This document shows, piece by piece, positions 1 through 7,563 of a stretch of DNA of 10,946 nucleotides. Source of the stretch: B8-G4 sp033720735 (GTDB taxonomy: Bacteria; Bacteroidota; Bacteroidia; Chitinophagales; Saprospiraceae); NCBI GenBank assembly GCA_033720735.1, contig JAWWBX010000125.1:1-10946 (forward strand), read 5' to 3'. Below the pieces are notes generated by a model. The model saw only the letters and a program-made list of their open reading frames with translations, was not told where the DNA came from and did not search any database. A program made the position numbers and the translations under genes. Numbering within the stretch: position 1 is the stretch's first letter; every line of letters starts with the position of its first letter.

Positions 1-10
1 CGTAAACGCG

Positions 11-1126
11 TCAAGGCGTGACGTTGCCGGGCGCAACGAGATCGCGGTACCATTGCAGCAGTTTTGGCTCCTCTGTTCCCCAGTGATAGGTTGCGCGCGC
101 AGTGAGACAGCGCATGTGTATGGCTTGCCAGTTTGATGGATCTGCAAGCAGCTGCTGCAAGGTCAGGGCGAGAGATGCAGACGAAAGTTCCGGAAGACAC
201 ATGCCCACACCGGTTTCATCGACCAGCGTACGATACTCTGGAAAATCCATGTTGATCGAAGGCAGGCCCGCGTGCAGGTAGTCGAAAAACTTGTTGGCCA
301 GCGAGTAGTAATAGCTCAAGCTCTGCTTTTCCAGCAGATTGAGACCCACCATCGCACGCATCGCATGCTCCGGTAGTGCCTCCGGAGGCACTTTGCCGAG
401 AAAACGCACCCGGTCCTTCAGTCCGCGGTCGCGGACACGATCGCGCAATGCCTGCGAGAGATCGCCCTCGCCTACCAGGTGCAACGCATACCCTTCCAAC
501 GAGGCCATGGCGTCAATGGCGGCTTCCAGCCCGCGACCGGCATTCAACGCACCCTGGTACAAGATCACGCGATGCCGCTCTGCCAGCGCCGGCACCGGAG
601 ATGGATCGAGCTCCGGCACATTGCGGATCACGGCAAACGGCACACCATAGCGGCGCGTCAGTTCCTCCGCAATGCGCGGACCCACACTATAGCGCAAGCG
701 GAAATGTGGTACCGTCTTTCGGCCGATCACCGACCATACCTTGCGTATCAGTGGTCGACCTGCGAGCTCGGGCACTTCGGTAAACAACTCGTGCGCATCA
801 AACACCGACGGGCGGCGGCGCATGCGTGCTGCCCAGTGCACTGCCAGAGCGGTATCCAGATCGCAGGCAACGGCAAGATCAAAAGGGTTCCGAAGCAAAA
901 ACCACAGGAGCCGGATGTTGTATTCGGCGTAGAACCACGGCCCCTTTCTGAACCGGCAGCGCAACCGTACTTGCTCAAAGCTGGTGCTGTTCAAGGCAAC
1001 AGAGTCAGGCAACCGGCGTCCCACCAGGGACACCGCGTACCCGGCCCGTGCCAGCGCGGCACAGATGCGTTGCATCCGCCGGTCGTAAGTCAGATCATTG
1101 GTGACAGCAACGACAATGCGGTTCAT
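11..1126 (-). CDS. GT4-type glycosyltransferase
   Basis: A 371-residue protein with the two-domain GT-B layout of family 4 glycosyltransferases, which move a sugar from a nucleotide-sugar to a lipid-linked or surface glycan at the cytoplasmic face of the membrane. The N-terminal half starts with a Rossmann strand (IVVAVTNDLTYDRRMQR, residues 4-20) and carries VFDAHELFTEVPEL (108-121), a segment I recognise from many Bacteroidota glycosyltransferases. The C-terminal half has a donor-domain start, LYQGALNAGRGLEAAI (189-204), and a nucleotide-sugar binding region NKFFDYLHAGLPSI (278-291) followed by PEYRTLVDETGVG. There is no signal peptide or clear membrane helix. The ATG overlaps the stop of the upstream helicase gene in an ATGA, so translation is probably coupled. 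Donor and acceptor cannot be told from the sequence. The family is confident; the pathway (capsule, LPS or exopolysaccharide) is unknown, and no other glycan gene is visible here. Confidence 0.9.
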   Translation of the reverse strand: MNRIVVAVTNDLTYDRRMQRICAALARAGYAVSLVGRRLPDSVALNSTSFEQVRLRCRFRKGPWFYAEYNIRLLWFLLRNPFDLAVACDLDTALAVHWAARMRRRPSVFDAHELFTEVPELAGRPLIRKVWSVIGRKTVPHFRLRYSVGPRIAEELTRRYGVPFAVIRNVPELDPSPVPALAERHRVILYQGALNAGRGLEAAIDAMASLEGYALHLVGEGDLSQALRDRVRDRGLKDRVRFLGKVPPEALPEHAMRAMVGLNLLEKQSLSYYYSLANKFFDYLHAGLPSINMDFPEYRTLVDETGVGMCLPELSSASLALTLQQLLADPSNWQAIHMRCLTARATYHWGTEEPKLLQWYRDLVAPGNVTP

Positions 1127-3030
1127 AGGCGCAGAGGTTGAACGCGCAGAATGTGTGTATCACGGATCCTGATCTTTTCTTCAGCTTCCAGAGATGTCAA
1201 ATGCTCTTTGACATCTTCGGCCTGCGATGCCGGAAAGCTGTTGAGGAGTGTACGCAGGCCAATCCCTGCATCAGGAATCCGGTTAAAAACCTCCTCAATT
1301 GAGATCTCTGCCTGCCCACTTCGGCAAAGGTCGCAGCGGCCACACGCCGGACCAGGATTGTCTCCAAAATACCGGAACAATGCCTGCTGGCGGCAGGTGT
1401 CCTCCTGCAAATAGGTCAGCATCCCTGCGAGCCGTGCCTGTGCCATCTCCCGGAGTTGCGCAACCGCCCCCTGGTCGAGATCCAGGTTTTCGGGCTGGAC
1501 ACGCTCCCGGAGCACGACCACCCGGGGACTGTCGCTGGCCGGCTCGTACCGAATGACCTGTTCGCGAGCCAGGACCCGGAGCTGCTGATCGACCGCGTCC
1601 TCAGGCTGACCCAGGCGACGGGACAACGCACCGGGCCGGATCGGAACGGGCTCAAGGAACAAGCCTTCATAACTCCGCAAGAGCACCTTGATCAGCGGAT
1701 CAAACTCCGGCCTGGCGACCTGGTACGCATACAAGGCGTCTTTCGACATCACAAACTGAACTCTGGGCGGATGGTGCAACGCCTCATTGAGTACGATCCA
1801 ACCCGCCCGCTCCAGTCCTTTCAGCCCGTGATAGGCTTGAGACACCGGCAACCCATATGTGGTAGCAAACCCGCTGATATCGACAGGCAATACTGCACCT
1901 TGCCCCGACCCCGGCGGCAGTTTGCCATAACTCATGAGTGCCTGATACACACGTGTCATAGTCCCGACGTCCGGATACTGATCAGACCAGCGGGATCGTA
2001 ATTGATGCACATCGGATGTGTGATAGAGCATTACACACCAGGCAGGCTTCCCATCCCGGCCCGCGCGGCCCGCCTCCTGGTAGTACTCCTCCATACTGCC
2101 AGGCAGATCATAGTGGACCACGAGTCGAACGTCTGGTTTGTCGATGCCCATGCCAAAAGCGGTCGTGCAAACGATCACAGGCAAAGTCCCCTCCAACCAA
2201 CGCTGCTGGACCGCCGCGCGCCCGGCAAACGGCATCCCGGCATGATAGGGCTCTGCCTTGAGTCCGGCCTGGACGAGGATCTCTGACAGTTCGCGGGTCT
2301 TGCGCCGGCTGCGCACGTAGATCAGTCCTGAGCCAGGGGTCTGTCGGACGATCTCCACCAGCCGGCGCGGTTTGTCTTCGCGGTGATAGACCAGATAACT
2401 CAGGTTGTCGCGGGCAAAACCACCCCTCACGACCGCAGCGTCGGGCATCGCGAGCTGGGAAAGGATATCGCTTTGTACGGCAGGTGTGGCGCTGGCAGTC
2501 ACCGCCAGGATGGGCGCTGCAGGCTGCCATGTGCGCAAGGCACCAATCTCCAGGTAGGCAGGGCGGAAATCATGCCCCCATTGACTGATACAATGTGCCT
2601 CGTCTACCGCAATCAGTGAGACTTGCATCCGCCTGATCCGTTCCTGTGCCAGATCGGTTTGCAGGCGTTCGGGTGAGAGATACAGCAGGCGAACGTCGCC
2701 GAACACGCAATTATCGAGGATGCGGTCGATGCTGCGTGCCGGCATGCCGGCGTAGATGGCTTCGGCCTTGACACCCCGTTCTTTGAGACGCTCCACCTGA
2801 TCCTGCATGAGCGCAATGAGGGGCGTGATCACCAGGCATACTCCATCCAGGATCAGCGCCGGAACCTGGTAACAAAGTGACTTGCCCCCGCCGGTCGGCA
2901 AGAGACCAAGTGTGTCGCGGCCGCTGAGCACGTGCTCAATGATCTCACGCTGCAAGGGGCGGAAATCATCATAACCCCAGTATTTCTGCAGCACCGCCTG
3001 CGGAGTTTCATTCGATCGCATTACGCTCAT
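1123..3030 (-). CDS. recQ: RecQ-family ATP-dependent DNA helicase
   Basis: A 635-residue superfamily 2 helicase that unwinds DNA 3' to 5' during recombination and replication-fork repair. Motif I is LPTGGGKS (44-51), motif II is DEAH (143-146) followed by the RecQ aromatic loop CISQWGHDFRP, motif III is TASATP (178-183), motif V is FGMGIDKPDV (292-301), and motif VI is QEAGRAGRDG (318-327). Four cysteines at 546, 563, 566 and 569 fit the RecQ zinc-binding subdomain, here placed later than in E. coli RecQ because the RQC region carries an extra winged-helix-like stretch (about 380-510). I see no HRDC domain: only about 65 residues follow the last cysteine. That matches the shorter RecQ paralogues common in Bacteroidota, which often have a second, longer RecQ elsewhere. 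The ATG at 3030 is the first plausible start; a second ATG three codons on is an alternative. It is upstream of and overlaps the glycosyltransferase gene. Confidence 0.95.
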   Translation of the reverse strand: MSVMRSNETPQAVLQKYWGYDDFRPLQREIIEHVLSGRDTLGLLPTGGGKSLCYQVPALILDGVCLVITPLIALMQDQVERLKERGVKAEAIYAGMPARSIDRILDNCVFGDVRLLYLSPERLQTDLAQERIRRMQVSLIAVDEAHCISQWGHDFRPAYLEIGALRTWQPAAPILAVTASATPAVQSDILSQLAMPDAAVVRGGFARDNLSYLVYHREDKPRRLVEIVRQTPGSGLIYVRSRRKTRELSEILVQAGLKAEPYHAGMPFAGRAAVQQRWLEGTLPVIVCTTAFGMGIDKPDVRLVVHYDLPGSMEEYYQEAGRAGRDGKPAWCVMLYHTSDVHQLRSRWSDQYPDVGTMTRVYQALMSYGKLPPGSGQGAVLPVDISGFATTYGLPVSQAYHGLKGLERAGWIVLNEALHHPPRVQFVMSKDALYAYQVARPEFDPLIKVLLRSYEGLFLEPVPIRPGALSRRLGQPEDAVDQQLRVLAREQVIRYEPASDSPRVVVLRERVQPENLDLDQGAVAQLREMAQARLAGMLTYLQEDTCRQQALFRYFGDNPGPACGRCDLCRSGQAEISIEEVFNRIPDAGIGLRTLLNSFPASQAEDVKEHLTSLEAEEKIRIRDTHILRVQPLRL

Positions 3031-3147
3031 CGCGTGGAAATTACGATTTATGGTGCAGGTCGCATTGCAGGTGCAGCGCGGCTTGCTTTTCTATAGACAT
3101 TGCGGTTTTGTCGATCAGTGACACAACACTTAAGGATGGAATCACAT

Positions 3148-3155
3148 TATCTTTA
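3148..3155 (+). promoter_or_regulatory. Possible -7 box upstream of the S8 protease
   Basis: TATCTTTA differs from the Bacteroidota -7 consensus TAnnTTTG at the last base only. It sits 46 bases before the chosen ATG at 3202 and downstream of two earlier in-frame ATGs, which supports the later start. I see no TTG at the expected -33 spacing, so this is a weak call. Confidence 0.3.
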
Positions 3156-3201
3156 CGCGCCGTTGCGCTCCCGACCCCATACACCTGATCAATCACTGGA
3201 T

Positions 3202-4881
3202 ATGTTTCAATACAGAGTCTTTTCTCGCACCTACATTTGCACCCTTGTCTGCCTGATGCTGGCGATCTCCGCACGTGCGCAGCCGCCGATCGATTGGCAT
3301 CTCGCCGATCCCGAGACGTCAGAATTTAATGGCATCGCGCTGGAGCGGCTTGAGCAGGCACTCGGCCAGCAGGCCGGCCAGCAGGAAGTGATCGTGGCCA
3401 TTCTGGATACCGGGATCGATCCCGATCATGAAGACCTGCGCGGTCGCATCTGGATCAATGAAGATGAAGTCGCCGGCAACGGAGTAGATGATGACCGAAA
3501 CGGCTATGTCGACGACATCCACGGCTGGAATTTCCTGGGTGGCCCGAATGGGGAGAATGTCGTCAAAACACGCCTGGAGGTGACCCGGCTCTACGCACGG
3601 GACAAGGCATACTTTGCCGGGAAGGACCCGGAACGGCTGTCGCGGAAGGATCGCAAGCGCTACGAGGCCTTCCTGGAGTACAAAGAGGTCGTCGAGACCG
3701 AGCGCGAGAAGGTGCGCACGCAAATCGAGCAATACGATACCAACCAGGAGATCATCCTGGCAGCCCTTGACGCCTTTGACCGCCAACATCCGGGACAGGA
3801 GCTCAATGCCAAGTTTTTGCAGTCCTTCGATCCCGGTGAGGACCAATACCTGCAGATCGCGGCGCAGATCTTCAACCAGGCTGTCCAGTTTGGCGCCACG
3901 TTCGCATCAACAGACGAACTGAGAACGGAGATCATACGGAGCCTTGACGAAGCCCGTGAAAGTGTGGTGGGTAAAGTCGATTACTGGTACAACCCGGACT
4001 TCGACCCGGAGGAGATCATCGGCGATGACCGGACCAATATGAAAGAGCGCTATTACGGCAACAACGATACCGAGAGCAGCTATGCCTTTCACGGCACGTT
4101 CGTCGCCGGTGTGATCGGGGCCCGCAGTGACAATGAGATCGGTGGCCGGGGCATCTGTAACAACGTAAAGCTGATGTCGGTCAGAATGCTCGGCGATGGC
4201 GATGAGCACGACAAAGATATCGCCAACGCCATCTTTTATGCCGTCGACAATGGAGCGTCGATCATCAACATGAGTTTTGGCAAGGGATATACCTGGGACA
4301 AGAAGACGGTTGACAAAGCGGTCAGGTACGCACGCAAACATGATGTTTTGCTCGTGCATGCGGCTGGCAACGGTTCGATCAACAACGATCTGGAGCCGCA
4401 CTACCCCATCAGGTATTTCGAGAAGTCGGGCTTGTTTGGCAAGAAGGAGGCGGACAACTGGATCGATGTGGGCGCCCTCAACCTCGAGCAAGGCAAGCAC
4501 GCGATTGCGCCGTTCTCGCACTACGGGAAGAAATCCGTTGACCTGTTCGCCCCCGGCATGATGATCTACTCAACGGCGCCCGACGATAGCTACGAGTTTT
4601 CGAGCGGCACCAGCTTTGCCGCACCGGTCGTCGCCGGCGTGGCGGCTCTCATCCGTTCCCATTTTCCCGGGCTCACGGCACAGCAGGTCAGGCAGATCCT
4701 TCTGGATTCCGCCACCCCCATTGAAGGGCAGGTGATCAAGCCCGGCACCGATACGATGGTCGATGCCCACGAGCTTTCCATCAGCGGTGGTGCCGTAAAT
4801 GCCTACCGGGCATATCAACTTGCTGCCAAGACAAAGGGGAAGAAAAAAGGGCGAAAGCAAGGCACTCAGCAGCGTGCCTGA
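3202..4881 (+). CDS. Secreted S8 (subtilisin-family) serine protease with large insert
   Basis: A 559-residue subtilase from the chosen start. The frame stays open upstream to an ATG at 3100, but starting at 3202 puts a clean Sec signal peptide at the N-terminus: basic MFQYRVFSR, a hydrophobic core (about 11-23) and a likely cleavage after ARA near residue 26. The catalytic triad is complete: Asp69 in AILDTGID, His297 in AFHGTFVAGV, and Ser471 in SSGTSFAAPVVAGVAAL. Asn390 in HAAGN is the oxyanion-hole residue. Asp and His are about 228 residues apart, against about 30-60 in most subtilases. The intervening region (about 115-280) is charged and helical in appearance. I have seen this insert in other Bacteroidota S8 peptidases. 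A basic tail (KTKGKKKGRKQG) closes the protein, and there is no obvious type IX sorting domain. It probably acts in the periplasm or outside the cell; its substrate is unknown. Its stop codon directly abuts that of the opposing DUF721 gene. Confidence 0.9.
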   Translation: MFQYRVFSRTYICTLVCLMLAISARAQPPIDWHLADPETSEFNGIALERLEQALGQQAGQQEVIVAILDTGIDPDHEDLRGRIWINEDEVAGNGVDDDRNGYVDDIHGWNFLGGPNGENVVKTRLEVTRLYARDKAYFAGKDPERLSRKDRKRYEAFLEYKEVVETEREKVRTQIEQYDTNQEIILAALDAFDRQHPGQELNAKFLQSFDPGEDQYLQIAAQIFNQAVQFGATFASTDELRTEIIRSLDEARESVVGKVDYWYNPDFDPEEIIGDDRTNMKERYYGNNDTESSYAFHGTFVAGVIGARSDNEIGGRGICNNVKLMSVRMLGDGDEHDKDIANAIFYAVDNGASIINMSFGKGYTWDKKTVDKAVRYARKHDVLLVHAAGNGSINNDLEPHYPIRYFEKSGLFGKKEADNWIDVGALNLEQGKHAIAPFSHYGKKSVDLFAPGMMIYSTAPDDSYEFSSGTSFAAPVVAGVAALIRSHFPGLTAQQVRQILLDSATPIEGQVIKPGTDTMVDAHELSISGGAVNAYRAYQLAAKTKGKKKGRKQGTQQRA

Positions 4882-5181
4882 TCACTTGATGATCACTTCA
4901 GTGACGTATTCTTCACCAAGCATCTCGTTGACCCGTACGCAGATCTTGTCACGGGTGTAGTGCAGCTCCTGCTTGAGAGCCGCAGACTCTATCTCGATGA
5001 CCAGCGTTTGTCCCCTGAGCCGCACAGCCCTTGTCTCACGGAAAACCCAGGGGCCCATCATTTCTCTCCACCCCTGTTCGATCTTCTTTTCGAACAGATG
5101 CGGCTTGAAGCGCCGGTCCTGCACGAAGACCTGCAACAGGTCAGAAAGCCGGTGGTCATTCTTGTTGATCACGGATAGCAA
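4882..5181 (-). CDS. DUF721 / DciA-like protein
   Basis: A 99-residue protein matching the DUF721 family. The pattern is an N-terminal helix (LSDLLQVFVQD, 13-22), then a GWREMMGPWVFRET segment (37-50), a strand pair around LRGQTLVIEIESAALKQEL (55-73), a helix, and a final strand VTEVIIK. DUF721 includes DciA, the ancestral loader of the replicative helicase DnaB, and small members of the family often sit next to recF. Whether this short version loads helicase is an inference. The furthest start is TTG at 5181; a GTG at 5172 gives a protein three residues shorter and is equally plausible, and there is no in-frame ATG that fits. It follows recF by 24 bases and is probably co-transcribed with it. 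The stop codon touches that of the convergent protease gene with no bases between. Confidence 0.85.
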   Translation of the reverse strand: MLSVINKNDHRLSDLLQVFVQDRRFKPHLFEKKIEQGWREMMGPWVFRETRAVRLRGQTLVIEIESAALKQELHYTRDKICVRVNEMLGEEYVTEVIIK

Positions 5182-5205
5182 ATGCTCGTCTCACCGGCAA
5201 GATCG

Positions 5206-6318
5206 TCAATTGTCCGGATAATCCCTGACATCGTCGATGGCGTTGTCGGCGAGATACATGACCCGGGCTTCGGCTGCGATCTCGGTACAAACCTGCTCAA
5301 TGCGCGCGGGCCGGGCATCGGTGATGAAGACCTGACCAAAGTCATGTCGTCCGAGGGTATCCACCAGATGACGCACACGCTGGTCATCCAGTTTGTCAAA
5401 GATATCGTCGAGCAGCAACACCGGAGGCACCTGGTTGCGTGCGCGCAGCACGTCACAGAGCGCCAGATGCAGTGCGATCAGATAGGTCTTGGACTGTCCC
5501 TGTGATCCGAAGCGCTTGACCGGCTGCTCCCCCAGGTCAAATAGGATGTCATCGCGATGGATCCCGAAAGTTGTGCGTCCCAGGGCACGGTCGCGGTCGA
5601 ATGCCTCCTCCGTCCGGTGTCTGAAATCTGCCTGCCGGCATGTGGTCCGGTAAGTCAGCCTGATATCAACTTCGTTGTCGCTGATCTGCTGGTAATGGTG
5701 CACCACGCGCGGTTGCAGCGCGGCGACAAACGCCTCTCGTGCTGCGGCGATGCGGTCAACCGGCTCCACCATGTTGTCCGTGTACGTCATGACCAGATCG
5801 CGATCAACATGCCAACCCCCTTCCTTCAGCGCGGCATTGCGCTGATTCAACAGCCGGTTGTACAAGCTCAGGCTGCCCAGGTAGGCCGGGTCGGTCTGAC
5901 ACAGATAGAAATCGACAAAGCGGCGGCGATCGGCACTGATACCGGTGATCAGCATCTGGTCCTGCGGGGCCAGGACGATGACCGGCAAAAAGCCGAGGTG
6001 ATCGCCCAGTCGCTCTATTTTCACCCCGTCGACAGCGAACTCCTTCAACTGGCCGGGCTTCACCTTAGCCACTATTGTTTGTTCGTGTCCGGCCCTCCCG
6101 ACCAGTGCTTCCATCCTGAAGAAATCCGTGTCAAACCGCACGTTGTACTTGTCTTGCGGTGTCAGGAAGCTCCGGGTCACCCCCAGATAGTGAATCGCAT
6201 CCAGCAAGTTGGTCTTGCCCACTCCATTCTTCCCCACGAAAAAATTGATGCCCGGGCGAAACGCGGCAGACAACCTTTCGTAGTTCTTGAAGTTTCTGAT
6301 ACTAAGTGATTTGATCAA
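5206..6318 (-). CDS. recF: DNA replication and repair protein RecF
   Basis: A 370-residue SMC-like ATPase that helps RecO and RecR load RecA at single-strand gaps. The N-terminus MIKSLSIRNFKNYE is the standard RecF opening. Walker A is GKNGVGKT (29-36) and LAPQDQMLITG (116-126) follows the family pattern. The conserved G.HRDD segment is at 252-257, the ABC-type signature is GSQGQSK (271-277), and Walker B is LLLDDIFDKLD (301-311), followed by VFITDA (330-335). Length is normal for the family. The start is a TTG at 6318: no in-frame ATG lies upstream, and starting later would cut into the first conserved strand. It is divergent from the E1 alpha gene across an 86-bp gap and is followed by the DUF721 gene, an arrangement common in Bacteroidota. 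I see no convincing promoter box for it. Confidence 0.97.
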   Translation of the reverse strand: MIKSLSIRNFKNYERLSAAFRPGINFFVGKNGVGKTNLLDAIHYLGVTRSFLTPQDKYNVRFDTDFFRMEALVGRAGHEQTIVAKVKPGQLKEFAVDGVKIERLGDHLGFLPVIVLAPQDQMLITGISADRRRFVDFYLCQTDPAYLGSLSLYNRLLNQRNAALKEGGWHVDRDLVMTYTDNMVEPVDRIAAAREAFVAALQPRVVHHYQQISDNEVDIRLTYRTTCRQADFRHRTEEAFDRDRALGRTTFGIHRDDILFDLGEQPVKRFGSQGQSKTYLIALHLALCDVLRARNQVPPVLLLDDIFDKLDDQRVRHLVDTLGRHDFGQVFITDARPARIEQVCTEIAAEARVMYLADNAIDDVRDYPDN

Positions 6319-6361
6319 GGTGGCAGGAGGTTGCGTTGACCAGGTGTGTTTGCGAAACTGC

Positions 6362-6369
6362 TATCTTTG
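6362..6369 (+). promoter_or_regulatory. Likely -7 promoter box for the E1 alpha gene
   Basis: TATCTTTG is an exact match to the Bacteroidota -7 element TAnnTTTG. It lies 35 bases before the ATG at 6405, leaving a leader of roughly 30 bases. A TTG at 6336-6338 could be the -33 element, but the 23-base gap is slightly longer than usual. Confidence 0.55.
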
Positions 6370-6404
6370 ACCGGAGATCAACACGTAAATGTAAGTCGAA
6401 TATT

Positions 6405-7439
6405 ATGGCAGAAGTCGTGGAAAACAAACCGGCGGCCAAAGGGAAGGCTTCTCAGAAGACCGAACACGGTCTGGACACCCACCTCGCGTGGTATGAGATG
6501 ATGTTGCGCATCCGGCGCTTTGAGGAGAAAGCGTTGATGATGTACTCGCAAAACAAGATCAGGGGTTTCCTCCATGTCTACATCGGCCAGGAGGCGATCG
6601 CCGGGGCCATGACCAATGCCATTCGCCCGGAAGATCCGGTCGTCACGGCCTACCGGCAGCACGGTACCGCCATGAGCCGTGGTATCGGCAGTAAAGAATG
6701 CATGGCCGAGCTGTTTGGCAAGCAAACGGGCATCAACAAGGGCAAAGGCGGAAGTATGCATTTCTTCTCCAAAGAACACTACTACTTCGGTGGCAACGGC
6801 ATCGTCGGGGCGCAGATCCCGATCGGAACCGGGATCGCATTTGCCGAGAAATACCGCGCTTCAGACAACATCTGCATCACAATGTTCGGTGATGGTGCCG
6901 CGCGGCAGGGAGCGCTGCACGAATCATTCAATATGGCAATGCTGTGGAACCTCCCCGTGCTCTACATCTGCGAAAACAACGGGTATGCGATGGGCACCTC
7001 AACCCAGCGCACCAGCAACGTCAACGAAATCCACAAGCTGGCTCTCGGCTACGATATGCCGGCAAGTGCTGTCGATGGCATGGATGTAGAGGCCGTATAT
7101 ACCGCCATGTACGAAGCCGCCGAGCACGTGCGTACTGGCAACGGACCTTACTTTCTGGAGATCAAGACCTACCGCTATCGCGGCCACTCGGTTTCCGATC
7201 CGGCACGCTACCGGAGCAAGGAAGAGGTCGAAGAGTACAAGCAGCGTGACCCGATCGCAAGGCTGGAAGACAAGATCCTCGGCATGGGCGACCACGCCGA
7301 CAAGCTCAAGAAGATCCAGGAGGCCATCAAGGAAGAAATCGAGGAAGCCGTAGCGTTCGCAGACGAGTCTCCCTTCCCCGATCCGTCCGAATTGTACACC
7401 GACAACTACACCCAGGAAGACTACCCGTTCCTGACCTGA
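6405..7439 (+). CDS. pdhA: Pyruvate dehydrogenase E1 component, alpha subunit
   Basis: A 344-residue thiamine-diphosphate-dependent subunit of the alpha2beta2 E1 enzyme, which decarboxylates pyruvate and passes the acetyl group to the E2 lipoyl domain. Evidence includes MMLRIRRFEEKALMMYSQNK (32-51), the GKGGSMHFF segment (113-121), the TPP-binding motif from GDGAARQG (162-169) to ENN (190-192), and the loop YRYRGHSVSDPARYR (256-270), where eukaryotic homologues are phosphorylated. Length is typical of the bacterial split alpha subunit. The frame is open to a TTG at 6336, but the ATG at 6405 follows the promoter-like box and gives the expected short hydrophilic N-terminus. No beta subunit, E2 or E3 gene lies next to it, so the partners must be elsewhere. 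A branched-chain 2-oxo acid or acetoin E1 alpha is a less likely reading; the RGHSVSDPA form favours pyruvate. Confidence 0.92.
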   Translation: MAEVVENKPAAKGKASQKTEHGLDTHLAWYEMMLRIRRFEEKALMMYSQNKIRGFLHVYIGQEAIAGAMTNAIRPEDPVVTAYRQHGTAMSRGIGSKECMAELFGKQTGINKGKGGSMHFFSKEHYYFGGNGIVGAQIPIGTGIAFAEKYRASDNICITMFGDGAARQGALHESFNMAMLWNLPVLYICENNGYAMGTSTQRTSNVNEIHKLALGYDMPASAVDGMDVEAVYTAMYEAAEHVRTGNGPYFLEIKTYRYRGHSVSDPARYRSKEEVEEYKQRDPIARLEDKILGMGDHADKLKKIQEAIKEEIEEAVAFADESPFPDPSELYTDNYTQEDYPFLT

Positions 7440-7527
7440 TGAAGGGCCCCGGCCCAGCCTGAATGCAGGGGTGCACAAGGTGATCCTGCCCACATCGGAC
7501 AGGGTAATTTAATATGATTCATATCAC

Positions 7528-7535
7528 TATCTTTG
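7528..7535 (+). promoter_or_regulatory. Likely -7 promoter box for the TPR gene
   Basis: TATCTTTG, identical to the box before the E1 alpha gene and an exact TAnnTTTG match. It lies 28 bases before the ATG at 7564, so a start site about 7 bases downstream of the box would leave a very short leader. The expected -33 position has only TTT (7508-7510), not TTG. The 88 bases between the E1 alpha stop and this box contain short GC-rich inverted repeats but no U-tailed terminator. Confidence 0.5.
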
Positions 7536-7563
7536 CGCGGATTTTAAACAACGCATGCGCCTT

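Noticed and set aside
479..1141. A 220-codon plus-strand open frame opposite the glycosyltransferase
   Set aside because: It is antisense to a well-supported gene and its composition is that of a shadow frame.
3100..3201. N-terminal extension of the protease to the ATG at 3100 or 3136
   Set aside because: It would place 22-34 mostly polar residues ahead of a clean signal peptide and would overlap the likely promoter box.
3907..4521. A 204-codon minus-strand open frame opposite the protease
   Set aside because: It covers the region that encodes the protease catalytic histidine on the other strand, and its product looks like no known family.
5557..6309. A 250-codon plus-strand open frame opposite recF
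   Set aside because: It is antisense to a clear RecF with every motif in place, and its translation has no family features.
7440..7500. GC-rich inverted repeats after the E1 alpha gene as a terminator
   Set aside because: Stems of only four or five bases and no following T-tract; not a convincing intrinsic terminator.
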